Shown in pieces: positions 1 to 10,787 of a stretch of 64,000 bases of DNA. Both the position numbers and the translations under genes were made by a program. The notes beneath the pieces were generated by a model, which saw nothing but the letters and a program-made list of their open reading frames with translations, had not been told where the DNA came from and searched no databases. Location of the stretch: NCBI GenBank assembly GCA_963978905.1, contig OZ022261.1, positions 24,301,686 to 24,365,685 on the forward strand, written 5' to 3'. Source of the DNA: Trichostrongylus colubriformis (Eukaryota; Nematoda; Chromadorea; Rhabditida; Trichostrongylidae). Each line of letters begins with the position of its first letter. Position 1 is the first letter of the stretch.

Positions 1-1
1 C

Positions 2-343
2 AAAATCGGCGTCATCTATTTGATTGAATGTCTGACATGTAACGCAGCGTACATCGGGGAGACTGGGCGAGCACTAGCAATACGTGTACAAGAACATCTT
101 GCTGGCAAAAGACGTGGTAACGTAAGAACACCTCTGGGAAAGCATATGATCGAGGAGCATGGCGGAAACGATTTTGATGTTAAGTGCAGTATTTTGGCAT
201 ATGAGACTGAGATTTCTGCGAGAAAAGTGCTCGAGGCATTTTGGATTTCCGCGAGAAATCCAAGTATGAACAACCGAAATGAGTGCTTATCCGTCACAAA
301 TGACCTCTTGCCATTTGCACCACATTGCGAGCTACTGATCTAA
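2..343 (+). CDS. GIY-YIG endonuclease domain of a Penelope-like element (partial)
   Basis: The frame is open from base 2 to a TAA at 341-343; the upstream part lies outside the window. The first residues give GVIY, then a CxxC pair (CLTC), then AYIGETGR and an Arg/His-rich helix (IRVQEHL). This is the GIY...YIG core of the homing-type nuclease used by Penelope-like elements to nick target DNA, including the Cys pair often seen between GIY and YIG in that lineage. About 113 residues are visible and no stop interrupts them, so this end looks intact. A stand-alone GIY-YIG protein is possible, but the repeat-like tail favours the retroelement. Confidence 0.82.
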   Translation, partial: KIGVIYLIECLTCNAAYIGETGRALAIRVQEHLAGKRRGNVRTPLGKHMIEEHGGNDFDVKCSILAYETEISARKVLEAFWISARNPSMNNRNECLSVTNDLLPFAPHCELLI

Positions 344-584
344 AAATGGGAGACATGCATGTACCAAATTATAATATATATGTATAAGGACGACATGGCA
401 TCTCTCATTCACTAATTACAACTAACTCACGAGTGGCGTTGTTCCACTTGTACGGTGGTGGACTGGTGAGTTTGCTTCTGACGTACAGGGTTTCTCCGTG
501 ATTTCCTGGATCTCCGTCAAAACCGCTAGGGGATGGGGCGTTTGACGGTGTACTGGACGAAATCCTAGTCTTGAGCCACGTTTA

Positions 585-622
585 GGCCTTTGAGGAAGAC
601 GATCTGGTCGAAACGTCAGGCC
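585..622 (+). ncRNA. Degenerate hammerhead-ribozyme-like motif in the Penelope tail
   Basis: Stem I is GGCCT (585-589) with AGGCC (618-622). The first core segment is TTGAGGA (590-596; consensus CTGANGA, so one C-to-T change). A short GAC/GTC stem II (598-600 with 607-609) follows, then GAAA (610-613), then CGTC (614-617), which supplies a one-pair stem III and the GTC cleavage triplet. Minimal hammerheads with almost no stem III are known from Penelope-like elements. The altered core C probably weakens or abolishes cleavage. The assignment rests on motif order and context. Confidence 0.42.
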
Positions 623-1187
623 ATTAATAAATATTCCACATAACAACCTCGTTGGCACAACAGAAGAAGTCCTAATACAATATCGATGCCAAGGTTATAC
701 GAAGAGAGAGGTTGGAATTTACTACGGTTTCTACTGGGTTCTACTACGATCTAAAAAGGGATGCAGTAGTAAGAGTATAATTGAATGCGTAACAAGTGAG
801 TAAGCATGTTTCGCCCTCTCTTCCTGAGAACAAATTTTCGTAATGAACAATCTTCAGATATTTTTTCTGGACAGTTTATTGCGGTGGGGTCACAAAATCC
901 AAGCCATGTTCAGATGTTTCTGCTGTGGATCCTTTTTGAAAATTTTCCCAAACTTTGCTGATTTCATCAGTAGAACAGAAGGTAGTAAGGATGAGAAATC
1001 GACCTGGAGTCTGTCAATGACGTCGTCCGCATTTTCGCACATCCTTCGTGCAATCTTCAAAAGAAGCCCATTCTTACACTCTCCCTGGGAATAGAGTATC
1101 ATTCTTTGACGACATCAGTTTCCTCTAACTCTCTTCGAGGCCATGTACTACCAGTAGGGGTGGGTTCACGGTGGCCATTACAAGGGG

Positions 1188-1724
1188 ATGATTATACTTG
1201 TTCCTTTTATACTTTCAACCTTGATTACTTCGAGAAAAATTTCTTCCTTCAAGAGCACAACACCAGTAAAACGAGCTAAACGGAGGGTGCACTGGCTATC
1301 TGAAATGTGCTGCTACGTCAACACCGCAGATCTCGCCTTTGCCACCACCAGGGTCGAGCATTCTTGCTCACTCAGAAGATTCAGTGCAAACCCACCGACA
1401 AGCCTCATTCCTACGTTGCTTGTGCCGCATACCTGCAGTGCGTGCAAAGAGGCGTAGCGAACCACCGGCCAGATCCTCCCAGCCCTCGACTGCATAATCC
1501 AGCTCTGTACCCCCGCGTCAGGTATGGGTGGAGTGTGGGGTCGTCTTTCTTCCGGTGGAGGGGTCGTTATCCTAGGAGCCAGCAAAGTGCCAACGAAAGG
1601 TCGATGATATTTCACAAAGGAACCTAGCGTCGTTGCGAGATTTGCGCTGCACGACCTGTTGTCCTGCAGCGGAAAAGAACCTTATTGCAAAAGTATTGAC
1701 CCTAAGACTTCAAGCAAAGGCTAA
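1188..1724 (+). CDS. Candidate small secreted cysteine-containing protein (3 exons, about 99 aa)
   Basis: Proposed exons are 1188-1286, 1376-1521 and 1670-1724, which join in frame to a TAA. The donors are AGG|GTGCAC and GTCAG|GTATGG; the acceptors are ACTCAG and CTGCAG. The predicted protein starts MIILVPFILSTLITS, a plausible signal peptide. A basic stretch rich in Lys/Arg follows, then a mature part with four Cys (in KIQC, VAC, LQC and EPYC). An AATTAAAG/CAATAATA stretch near 1853-1868 could be the polyadenylation region. I do not recognise the family. The first donor is weak, so exon 1 is the least certain part; exon 2 is the strongest. Confidence 0.35.
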
Positions 1725-3005
1725 GTTACTGAAGAGGATGCTGCAAAATGCTGGGTCAGCCGTTGAATGTAAATGATTGGAGGTCGTTATGGAGCAAATC
1801 TTGAGGGTGTAATCCCTCCTGATCCCCTTCTCAATCCAGTCTCTTCATTTTGAATTAAAGCCAATAATATGCGGATTGACTTTCAGTGTATAAAAGTGTA
1901 AAGTGCTGGGTATAGTGTACGCAACTGTAGGCGCGTTGTTGTGGACCGGTATATATATGTAGGGTCGAGGCAAAGGAGTATTTCTCAACCGTCAAATATT
2001 TCTGGGCCAACTGTTGTGCTATTTTTTTCTATAACAGATGCGGTAAATGAATGCTGTCCATCCAGCAACTACCTGCTTTATTTGAACTAACTTTACCATA
2101 TTCACAACCCTGTTGTGTGGCCTTGTGCTATGTATGCAGATGGCCTAGAAATTACCAGTAGGTAGTCTTTCGGTATTGTCCAGGATGTTCAGCAGAAGAA
2201 CGCCTATTTCGTTGTTCGAAGGCCAAAACCAAACAGCATAGCATTTGAAGAAGACGAAAATGGCACTTGAAGTAGCAGTGTTTCATTCTCTAAAAATACG
2301 TTCTTTAAAATCTTGAATTGTGATTTTATGATTTGGACATTCAAGGACGCCTCCTCAGTCACTTTCTGCAATCTTTGTGAAGGCGGCTTGAATGAAGGTA
2401 AGGAAAGAGGTTGGGAGGCATAACAATGAATTCTTCTGAAGATTCAGCCAACACGGGGGCCTGAGGACGGTTCGCATGTGCTGTCAATCCTTTTGATGCA
2501 AAACATTTCCTTTAGTTGGATACAGCACATTGCGCAAAGAAGTTATGCTCGAGGACTCAATGCCTGGAGGAATATATGAATTATTGATTCAGTACATTTA
2601 TATAATATGAGGAGTGTGGTGTGTAGCGCAAGACAAAGAGGTAAGGAAAAGGTGTTTTTAGCATGAAAGGTGATTTTGTGAATAAGGTGTTTGCCTTATA
2701 TACCAGGGATTTTTCATTATAAAATTTGAAGCAAGACATGTGTGTGCAATGACCTTACTGAAGTGCTATTCATTATTACCCAAAATTCGTCCTGTGAACA
2801 AGAAAAACAGATAAAATGCATAAAAATCATGGGCGCAGACTGGAATCCGCTTCGATAATTGAACAACCGTGCTTGGATCTTGATTGTTGAGTCATCTCCT
2901 CTCCTCAAGACTTATGTTGTCTTAACAGCTACAGTGATGAGATCTCGGACAGCGGTTGCCTGTTGTGGGCTCTTCCAAGAGACGACTGCAATTTTATTGT
3001 CAGCA
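1725..3005. other. No gene recognised
   Basis: The start is probably the 3' untranslated region of the candidate gene ending at 1724. The remainder is AT-rich and shows no exon-like frame with convincing splice sites on either strand and no clear repeat end. Confidence 0.5.
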
Positions 3006-3006
3006 T

Positions 3007-3176
3007 AAGGCCGAGTTCATACTTTGCGGTGTCGGCGACAGGGCGTGGGTGTTTGTATCGGCGTTTCCGCCTGTGCCAGTTTGTCTCGTTCCTGCGTCCT
3101 CTCTGCAACTCTCACTCTGCCTCGCTGTCTGTGAACGCAGCCACGCCTTGCCGCCGCAAAGTTGTAGCGCGGCCTA
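3007..3176. repeat. AGGCCG-ended MITE, copy 1
   Basis: The left end AGGCCGAGTTCATACTTTGC mirrors the right end (GCCGCCGCAAAGTTGTAGCG then CGGCCT). The GC-rich interior is built of alternating GTGTC/CTGTG-type words. Other copies lie at about 22480, 31259, 37409 and 53923. A flanking TA/TAA is possible, but I could not fix the target duplication. Confidence 0.7.
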
Positions 3177-3581
3177 AGCGGTCACGTCGCGCTGTCGACT
3201 CCCAGATGTAACTCGCTTTGAAACGATGGACTCAAAAACCGAGGAATTTTCGTACTTTGGCTTGGTAGTAAATAATTTAAGGACAACAAAAAAGATGTTC
3301 ACTTCAATGAGGCTTCACCGGAGCGACATGTGCACAGAATATTGTTTCCATAAAGCACTTGGACACTTGTTGAACGGAAATAAAAACCAGCGATAACCTA
3401 CTCCCGTAGTGGTTAGTAGAAAGACGACAAAAAAAGGCAATTTGACATGTGAGGTTATCAAAATTACTGAGAGCCGCACGGTAGCCGTGATGTGACCCAC
3501 ACGTTCCTTCAAGGTAATGATTAATGTCCTTGAAAGAGACAGTACGTGTTTTTGATTTCATTCTGAGGAACACGACATGTA

Positions 3582-4437
3582 TTAGGTTGTCGGGAAAGTT
3601 CTTTCGTTTTCTAAAAACGTGCTTTTTTTCCCGTCAAGCTGCTTTCCAGCAATTTCTTCTGCACATCCACGTGTAGTACAAGTTCACAAGCATCTATCGG
3701 TATTATTGTCTTTCATCTCCCGGATAACCATTTTCGGCAAAATAATTATATCGAAGGAGTACTTTCGGGCCTTCTACTATATGATTTCAAATATGGCCTT
3801 TAGCAACCGAATCCAGTCGTGGTATAAATACTGCATTCGGGGAGGGTTCAGCCTGTGGCACAACTTCGGTTCAAACGCCTTTGAGAAGGAAACTACAATA
3901 TCAAAGATTCTGACCGGTCAGCACGCCAATCCGAGGTAGACAACGAACGATTGCGGGTGCTGGCTTGCAACACTATACTAACAGCAGACCTATACTGTCA
4001 GTAGCCGTAGGTTCTGGTCGCTAAAATCACAGAGAAACGTCCGAACCATGACACGATCTCCTACACGATAGTGCTCGCCCACATATAGCAAAAGCGACTC
4101 GCCAAAAAATTCTCGAGCTTGAATGAAAAGTGCTGTCTCATTCACTTTATAGCCCTGATCTTGCTCTATCGGATTATCACCTTTTTCTTTCCCAATCTAA
4201 CGCCATTCGAAGAAAAACCTTTGATAATGAAGATGACTTGGAACAGTGGTTGTGCAACTTCTTCAAATCAGAGCCAGATCAGTTCTGCGCGGATGGCATA
4301 GCAAGTTTGCCTGAAAGGTAGCGAAGAGTTGTTGAACAAGATGGTGATTACCCTGTTTCATAGTATGCTCCGTGTTTTGTAATGAAGTGATACAATGAAT
4401 TGCTTCAAAAAACGAAAGAACTTTCCCGACAACCTAA
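3582..4437 (+). mobile_element. Mariner element, internally deleted (856 bp)
   Basis: Terminal inverted repeats start TTAGGTTGTCGGGAAAGTTC and are mirrored at the right end, with TA on each side (3580-3581 and 4438-4439). The length is well below the roughly 1.3 kb of a complete mariner. The left part of the interior carries frameshifted N-terminal transposase code (around 3870-3990, including SEVDNERLRVL). The right part carries the C-terminus. Confidence 0.93.
3619..4321 (+). pseudogene. Mariner transposase pseudogene
   Basis: The piece at 3870-3990 encodes, with a stop, the linker region after the helix-turn-helix (FKRL, then NIKDSDRSARQSEVDNERL). After a gap, 4121-4321 encodes the C-terminus including LALSDYHLF, which holds the third catalytic Asp, and FADGIASLPER-like sequence (here FCADGIASLPER) ending in a stop. 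The first and second catalytic Asp segments are deleted or frameshifted. No functional enzyme can be made. Confidence 0.88.
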
Positions 4438-4511
4438 TACAATTTTATTCATTGGACATTCTTCGACTACTTCATATGGAAGGAGGAATCGGGAGTGGAT
4501 GAGCATGGAAT

Positions 4512-5197
4512 TCATGATTCATTGATTTTCTTCTGCATGTCTTCCTTAAAACTCGAGTTTGCAAGATCTTGTGTGCCGAACTTGACCGTAACGTCTCGGT
4601 CTATGTTACCGAAGTCGAGCCGAATCGTATCAGAACCCTGTAATGTGTAAGATGTTAATCAACTGAAAGTCCTATTGGAGCAGTTGAAAATGTACTACAT
4701 AGCCTCTCCCCCATTAACACCGGCTAGCTTCAGGTGTCCACTTCGAATTTTGCTTAGAGTGATTCATTTTTGAGAAAGGTCGACAGAGAAACAAAGTAGT
4801 GCAAGCAATAAAGGGTTTGTAGTAAAACTATTACCCTGTTGACAAACATATACAACAATGTTTGAATGAATATGCACTTACACCTTTGCAGTTGTGCTCA
4901 ATGATGAGGTAAGGTTCAACAGACCACCATTCATTTTCTTTTCCCGTCAGCTTGAACTCTTTACCTACATTCACAGTGGTCGAAATAAGTAAGTCATCGA
5001 AGAAAGCTGAACAAGAACATTTTCGAAATACAAAAGCTGAAATGGTATTTTTACAACTTACGATCAGCTTCCATCAGTTTGATGGTCGCTTTAGCATCCG
5101 GATTTCCACGGCACAGGAATACCCCATGCACAGTCACTCGAACCTCTACTGCCTCACTGACGGTGAAAAAAAGGCAGAGCAGAAAAACTTGTATCAT
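4512..5197 (-). CDS. Transthyretin-like (TTL) family secreted protein, gene 1
   Basis: Three exons on the minus strand, 5062-5197, 4882-5006 and 4512-4637, with GT-AG introns of 55 and 244 bp, encode 128 aa. The start is MIQVFLLCLFFTVSEA, a signal peptide, so the protein is probably exported. The mature part shows the TTL pattern: VRVTVHGVFLCRGNP, then IKLMEAD, DDLL, a Lys/Glu-rich turn, EPYLIIEHNCKG, and RLDFG followed by a strand-rich tail. Two Cys (residues 29 and 85) sit where TTL proteins commonly place a disulfide. TTL proteins are abundant nematode secretory products whose exact ligand is mostly unknown. The frame is intact. A second possible acceptor 30 nt upstream would leave a 25-bp intron and was rejected. 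Exon and intron 1 lengths match the paralogue at 10788-11847. Confidence 0.94.
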
Positions 5198-5495
5198 TTG
5201 TTGAGGTTACAGTTCAGCTGAGAGAACAACGAATGAGAGAATGAACTCGCAAAAATCACAAACATAGCCAATACGCGAATATAGTGGATTTTTAAGGACT
5301 GGCAAGTCCTCAGTACCCCTGTGTTATAACCCGTAACCCATCATGGAGAAGGCAGTGAAGTCTCTGTCCTAAGATTCCTCGGCTGATAACGCGTATGGGA
5401 AATGCCTGGAGGACGGCCGATTCTATCGTCACGACCATTGCGTCGCGTCCGCACGCCGCGCGCGGCCACTTACGCGGCAGATGTTGATGGAGAGC

Positions 5496-5975
5496 TTAAA
5501 GGCACATTCCAGGATTATTGGGATATCACATCGTCTGCTGTGGATGGATATTCGACCCAAGCCACGTAGGCTGTACCTTTACCGAGGCGTGATGTCAGTT
5601 CCTGGAGCGTGCAGAGCCAAAGAATCTAGCGCAACAGCTCGGTCCCGCTCACCCCAGCAGGGGGTGTGCTGACAAGTGTTCCGGTGCCTAGTGTGGGGTC
5701 AGGCCACTCAGTAGTGGGTTTACTTCACGAGGCGATTGGTTTACTGCCAATTTCAAGATCTTGGCTAGTAGCTGGTCTACCTATGTCAAAGATAAGAGTC
5801 GAAGAGTAAAGGCAGACCCCCGGCTGGGTGGGCGAGGCCGAGCTGTTGCGCTAGATTCTTTGGCTCTGCACGCTCCAGGAACTGACACCCGCGCCTCGGT
5901 AAAGGTACAGTCTATGTGGCTTGGGACCAACTATCAATCCACGGCAGGAGTTTGAGAATAAAATGTCCCTTTACA
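5496..5975. repeat. Fold-back repeat with TTAA-type end
   Basis: About 150 bp at 5500-5650 reappears as an inverted copy at about 5838-5973. An example is the block ending GAATCTAGCGCAACAGCTCG, mirrored at 5842 onward. The left end reads TTAAAGGCAC, like the larger fold-back at 7458-8453. Between the arms are about 190 bp of unique sequence. It has no coding capacity and could form a hairpin if transcribed. Confidence 0.75.
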
Positions 5976-6260
5976 CCATTCAGTATAGCCGCGACGAGAA
6001 ACACGACAATTTTCTAAGCCCGATGCTTTGTCCATACTTGTACTCATGAAAGCCAGTTCACGAAGGTTGATTTCAGTATCCTTTTTGTAGTACATTCGCT
6101 ATATCTAGACCTATATAGAAGATATGAAGAAGACGGAGTGGGTAGAAACGATGAAAGAACACAGATTGTCACAACAATTGTTTAGGCAGACGCATTCAGT
6201 GGAAGAACCTATCCGCTTTCTTAACAAGACAATACTTGACTGAATACAATGTTCTTAATA

Positions 6261-7140
6261 TTAGGTTGTCCCAAAAGTCTTGTCGTATTTTTCCAAAAAA
6301 ATCAGTAACTCTTGATTACTTCGAGGCAGGTCCAGGAGGTTCAGGAATATGGTAGAACGTTCCCTAAGCTTTCTAGGAAAATTCATATTGACCCACCAGA
6401 TCCCGTGGAGAGAGCTACAATGCCCGTTGTCGATACCCACCAAACTCGCGGTGCCATCTATTATGAGCGGTCTTGCGGCACCAAGACGACGGAAGCTTGC
6501 CACTCCATCAGCGCTGCATTGGGCAAGGGTTGTGTGAGCTACGTGACCGTGCGCCGCTGGTTAATCAGCTTCAGCAACGGCGAGATTGACATGAAAGACA
6601 AACCACGCTTGGGACTGTGCTGGTTCTGGGACGCGGAATGAATGCTTTTCCGCGAGGTGCTGGTACAAGGCGAGACAGTCACCGCTACCGTATGCACCCA
6701 CCAGCTCCAGCAGCTCGCCGTCGCTGTTCAAGAAAAGTGCCGGAAAAGTCCGCGGTCACACTTCTTCATGACGACGCCCGCTCCCATTTCGCGAAAAGTA
6801 CCCAGGCTAAGTTATAGGAGCTCGGCCGGGATGTGCTGCCCCACCCGCCATACTCTCCAGAAACTGCCCCTTCTGGCTATCACTTTACCCATCCTCTCGA
6901 ATCCTTCCTGACCAAGAGAATATTCGTTGATTATGACTTGCTTGCGAAGGCGATCGCTGACTGTTTTGACTCTCAGAACCCAGAGTTCTGGGAGGAGGGA
7001 ATCAACGATTTTTCTATAAAGTAGCAGAGGGTTGCCGATAACAACGGTCACTACGTTGTTGCCTAATTGTTATTTGTTGGACGAAAAAAAAATAAAAAGT
7101 GATGATCGAAAAAATACGACAAGACTTTGGGACAACCTAA
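6261..7140 (+). mobile_element. Mariner element, internally deleted (880 bp)
   Basis: Terminal repeats TTAGGTTGTCCCAAAAGTCT are mirrored at the right end for about 30 bp with one indel, and TA flanks both sides (6259-6260 and 7141-7142). The termini resemble those of the element at 3582 but differ after base 10, so it is a separate subfamily. It carries a broken transposase. Confidence 0.94.
6312..7066 (+). pseudogene. Mariner transposase pseudogene with third catalytic Asp changed
   Basis: The frame at 6312-6641 contains the mariner DNA-binding half (TRGAIYYERSCGTKTTEA, then VTVRRWL). A second frame at 6617-6817 contains LLHDDARSHFAKSTQAKL, matching the segment with the second catalytic Asp, and ends in a stop. 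A third frame at 6833-7024 reads LPHPPYSPETAPSGYHF where active mariners have an Asp before YH: here it is Gly. After another stop come the family's final residues, DNNGHYVV. Much of the first catalytic block is deleted, so the gene is dead. Confidence 0.88.
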
Positions 7141-7457
7141 TACATTATCACTTATTGAACAATAGTCATTCACCGTAAAAAATGATGCCATTTCAATAAA
7201 AAAAAAAGAGGTCCCCGTTTACGATTTAAAGTCTGCTTCCTGCCATTTTGGCCACGAGAGGTGCGATGTCACGTGCCCCGCCCAGTGGCGCGGCATCGCG
7301 GTCCGGGTCACGATAGAATCAGCCTCCACCTGTAATGCCTAAAGCCACTGATGGTGGGTGGGAAATAATCCCTTGCGTCACGAAGAGTTGGAATCACGTG
7401 TTCATTGGACCACGTACGCTCCGTCCTCAGTCTGGTGTACAGACGAGCGCTATCGCA

Positions 7458-8453
7458 TTAAAGGCACCAGTAGGGATAACGGAAAACTGAGTTCTGGGAG
7501 TACATGTTCTCCGAAAATGGACCTTCTACTTCAGAAGAGGTCATATGTGGCGAAAATCGCATTGAAAAAACGCGGCTTGGAATCTTATGACGACCCCGCA
7601 GCACGGCATGTAGTCGTGGGGTCCGCCTGGGAGGGGCGGGATAACGATCGGGGCCGGCTGATTCAGTCTCTGGCCTGTCTGCAGTTCACCCCGGTTGGTG
7701 ACGCAGAGTGACGCGAGAGAGAAGAGGGATTATCGGGTTCCTACTCCTCGGTTTTTTTCGCAGTTTTATGTCATTCTTTCTCTAATTTTGTATTGCTGAG
7801 CACCTCCACTTTCATAATCGCTCAATGTGTCAAATTTACCCTTGCCGATGTCTTTGATGGATACCTCTCATGCCGTATCTTCCTTGGATAACGGTTCATG
7901 CTAACCACTCCCAGTTGAGGTAAGTGGGCATGATTAGCATAGGAGCTTAGAAAGTGTGACGCCTTGACTGTGCAGCAAGGTGCGGCGTGGACTGTTACTC
8001 AAAGATCTATTATCTCGAGAAGGTGAACTGACCAATCAGATTGATCCGAGGTGTACTCAAAGACACGGGAAGTGGCAAATTCGCAGACTATGTAATTTGA
8101 AAGTAGGGGTGCTCAGCGATATAGGAGTAGAGAAAGAACGACATAAAACGCGAAAAACGAGGAACAAAAACTCGAAAATCGCCCTCCCCTTTCTCTTCCT
8201 CTGCGTCACTAGTCGGAGTGGACTGAAGAAAAGCCAGAGTCCGAACCAGCCGGCCGCGATCCTTTTCCCGCCCCTCCCCGGCGACCCGCCCGGCCGCAGG
8301 ACCGCAGGACGACATACCGTGCTGCGGGTTCGTCATGGTACCCCAAGCTGCGTTTTTTCAATGCAATTTTTGCCGCATATTACCTCTTCTGAAGTAGTAC
8401 GTTCATTTCCAAAGAGCATGTACAGTTTTCCCTTACCCTACTGGTGCCTTTAA
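7458..8453. mobile_element. Large fold-back element flanked by TTAA (996 bp)
   Basis: The left arm (7458 to about 7826) and right arm (about 8093-8453) are diverged inverted copies of roughly 365 bp around a central spacer of about 265 bp. Both ends read TTAA then AGGCACCAGTAGGG. A TTAA target with such ends is typical of piggyBac-type non-autonomous elements, although no transposase is present to prove it. Frames across the arms are not genes. Related ends occur near 5496, 55069 and 59232. Confidence 0.78.
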
Positions 8454-8604
8454 GGAGGCGGGTTAGTAATAACCTATGGGGGAAAATCGTAAACGAGAAG
8501 GTTTCTGATGTCTAATATGGATGGATTCACGCGCATCCAGTGTAAAACTATAGCTGACGAGTTGATGACGGCATTCATCAGAGGAGTGTAGAAGGTCACA
8601 TAGA

Positions 8605-9372
8605 AGGTGTGGTGCCTAATCAACCACATTCCTTTATAAACGGTGCAATGCATATCTTCGAAATGACTCATAGGTATTTCATGAAATCAGGCAAAATTTT
8701 AATAACCGGAACACGGCATTTCTGGAACTTGCCAAATTAATTGGAGAAATGCACGTCATGGATGATTCGCCCTTACTGACACATGTAATTGAGGCGTAAG
8801 TTTCTACGGTGCTGGTGGAATCTTGGGCTTCTGAAAAAGATGACAAGAAGTGCCAAGCCCTACTCACCGTAACGAAATACGTCTCTAGAAAAGCCTATAA
8901 GTTGAAGGTTGGAAGCTTCCTAGTAGTTCACTCGACAGCTCCTCACGTCCAGCTCTCATTTATCCTCTTATTACTCTTTTCTATTTGCTATTGCACATAA
9001 ATCTTATAAAACCATATCTTCTCACAGTTCTGAAATTCAGGCTCTCATCCAATTAGAAACTGATTGAAACCGTAGCTAAAATACCACTAGTTATCTTATC
9101 TCCTAGGAATCGAGGAGATTGCATGGTGCCAAACCAACCAAATTCCTTTATTACGGTGCAATCCATGCCTTTGAAATGACTCATAAGTATTACATGAAAG
9201 CAAGCAAAAATTTAATCATCGGAACATGGCACTTTTGGAACTTACCAAACTGATTAGAGAAATACACGTCATGGATGTTTCGCCTTACTAACACATGTAA
9301 TTGGGGCGTGATTTTCTACAGCGCTGGTGCGAACTTGGGCTTCTGAAGAAGACGAAGGCCGGGCCGTAACAG
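8605..9372. repeat. Two direct copies of a 255-bp segment
   Basis: About 8605-8860 and 9118-9370 are diverged direct copies. Both contain words such as GAAATGACTCATA, ACGTCATGGATG, ACACATGTAATTG and TTGGGCTTCTGAA, at a spacing of about 510 bp. A more distant third relative runs at about 9500-9680. On the minus strand fragments look protein-like (for example SHFEDMHCTVYKGMW), but stops and frameshifts interrupt them. This may be a decayed, locally duplicated exon. Confidence 0.6.
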
Positions 9373-9487
9373 ACCAGTGATGATTCCTTCTAACTTCATG
9401 TTGACATTTAAAAGAAAACCAGTCGTCATAGATCAGTTTTGCGTGCCTCACAACTCGTTTCAATGCAAAATATCATAGCTGGTGGGC

Positions 9488-9679
9488 TTATGAGACCTTT
9501 TCAAAAGAACGTGATGGAGAGCGAAGATTGTAGTAACTTGTACCGATCAACATCCCTTTAGAAGCCATTTTAATGCACGTGTAGTGTTTAAATTGACTCA
9601 CGGCATCTTTCAGTGAATCAAGCAAGATCTCCAAAGTAGCATATAGCATTTCTGCACAATTGTAATTTAATAATAACAA
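9488..9679 (-). pseudogene. Unassigned protein-like segment, possible third decayed exon copy
   Basis: The minus strand is open for 63 codons here and reads in a protein-like way (NYNCAEMLYATLEILLDSL, then SQFKHYTC). Part aligns loosely with the minus-strand reading of the 8605 and 9118 repeats (SHFEDMHC, SHFKGMDC). No initiating exon or convincing splice pair was found. I do not recognise the family. It could also be chance. Confidence 0.25.
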
Positions 9680-10787
9680 GGCTCAGACCTTTAACAGTTG
9701 ATAGCAGGGTCAAGCACGGGGTGAGAAAAGACCAAGCGGTCGTATTCCGAGTCTGAAAAAGCGAGAGGTCATTTCTGGAAAGTGTGACCGGTTTACTGGC
9801 CGTTGTTTTGGTACTGATGTGGCGTTTCAGTGATTCTCGTAGATAGCTACAACGATCGTTCCCATATCCGAGATAAATACTCTATAAGACTGACGTTATA
9901 GCTAGCATATTCTCACCATCTTGCAATCGCATTCATCGTCATGAGCACTCTCACTGGAGTGTGCTATTTTCCCTCCGCAGCGCTGCCATTACCACTTAGA
10001 GGCATTACGTTGTGGACGAGAAATAGCCCGCCCATGAGAGAGCGCGCCCGAAGACATATGCGACTGAACGCAGGATCGTGCGAGTGGCAGTTTCGCGAAA
10101 TACGTATAACCGCAGCCAAATACAATTTTCGCTTGATTCGGCAAAAATGTCTTCCAGTATTACGGTTTCCTTACTCGTGAAAAAATCTGCATAGTTTTAC
10201 AATAAAACTAAGTATGAATTACCCCTCAAAAATGTGATCCCTTTCACAAAAATTGGGAGTGGCATAAAAAGTACGTGGCCCCAAGGTTAGTTCACCTGTG
10301 CATGATGAGGTGACTGAACTGCACGGATCGTCTTCCTATCTTTGATTGTTCTCACAACTCCGCCCAATTATTTATAACATTCAGTTGTACTGCTACAACG
10401 GCAATATTTGGGAATTATTTCACATTTTTGTTGAAGTTTGTAGTTCTAGCGCGTCTTCTGGATCATTGCCTCAATTGCATCAAGGAAAAGGATAATGCTT
10501 TCACGTCGATACGGTATCGATATGAATCCCTTTCCTTCTGCAATTTAAGAAACTACAAAAAGACCCGGAAGCATGCTTGTCTTCCGGAGCGTTAATGATC
10601 ATCTACAATATGTTATAATTTACAAATGATGCTTTTATTTTTTGGCCAGGCCAACGTGAACGTCCATTGGGAAGACAGCAATCATATTCGATCATATAAT
10701 TCTTGAAGAAAATACTCAGCAGTTATATTTATTCGAAGAGTATTTAAAAGTCCAGTATTATGGGAGGAAGAGAAGGAGCCGTGAAGT
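9680..10787. other. No gene recognised; contains probable 3' end of TTL gene 2
   Basis: The right part is downstream of the TTL stop at 10788. On the minus strand AATAAATATAAC (about 10719-10730) is a likely polyadenylation signal about 60 nt past the stop. Nothing else here could be supported. Confidence 0.45.

Larger units (their letters stand above)
1..655 (+). mobile_element. Penelope-like retroelement, 3' end (cut by window edge)
   Basis: A GIY-YIG endonuclease reading frame open at the left edge is followed by about 300 bp of non-coding tail with a hammerhead-like motif at 585-622. In Penelope-like elements the reverse transcriptase is followed by a C-terminal GIY-YIG domain, so the reverse transcriptase should lie left of the window. 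The right boundary near 655 is approximate; I saw no clear target-site duplication. Confidence 0.75.

Noticed and set aside
5007..5061. Alternative TTL gene 1 acceptor adding 10 residues
   Set aside because: Would leave a 25-bp intron and break alignment with the paralogue's 125-nt exon 2.
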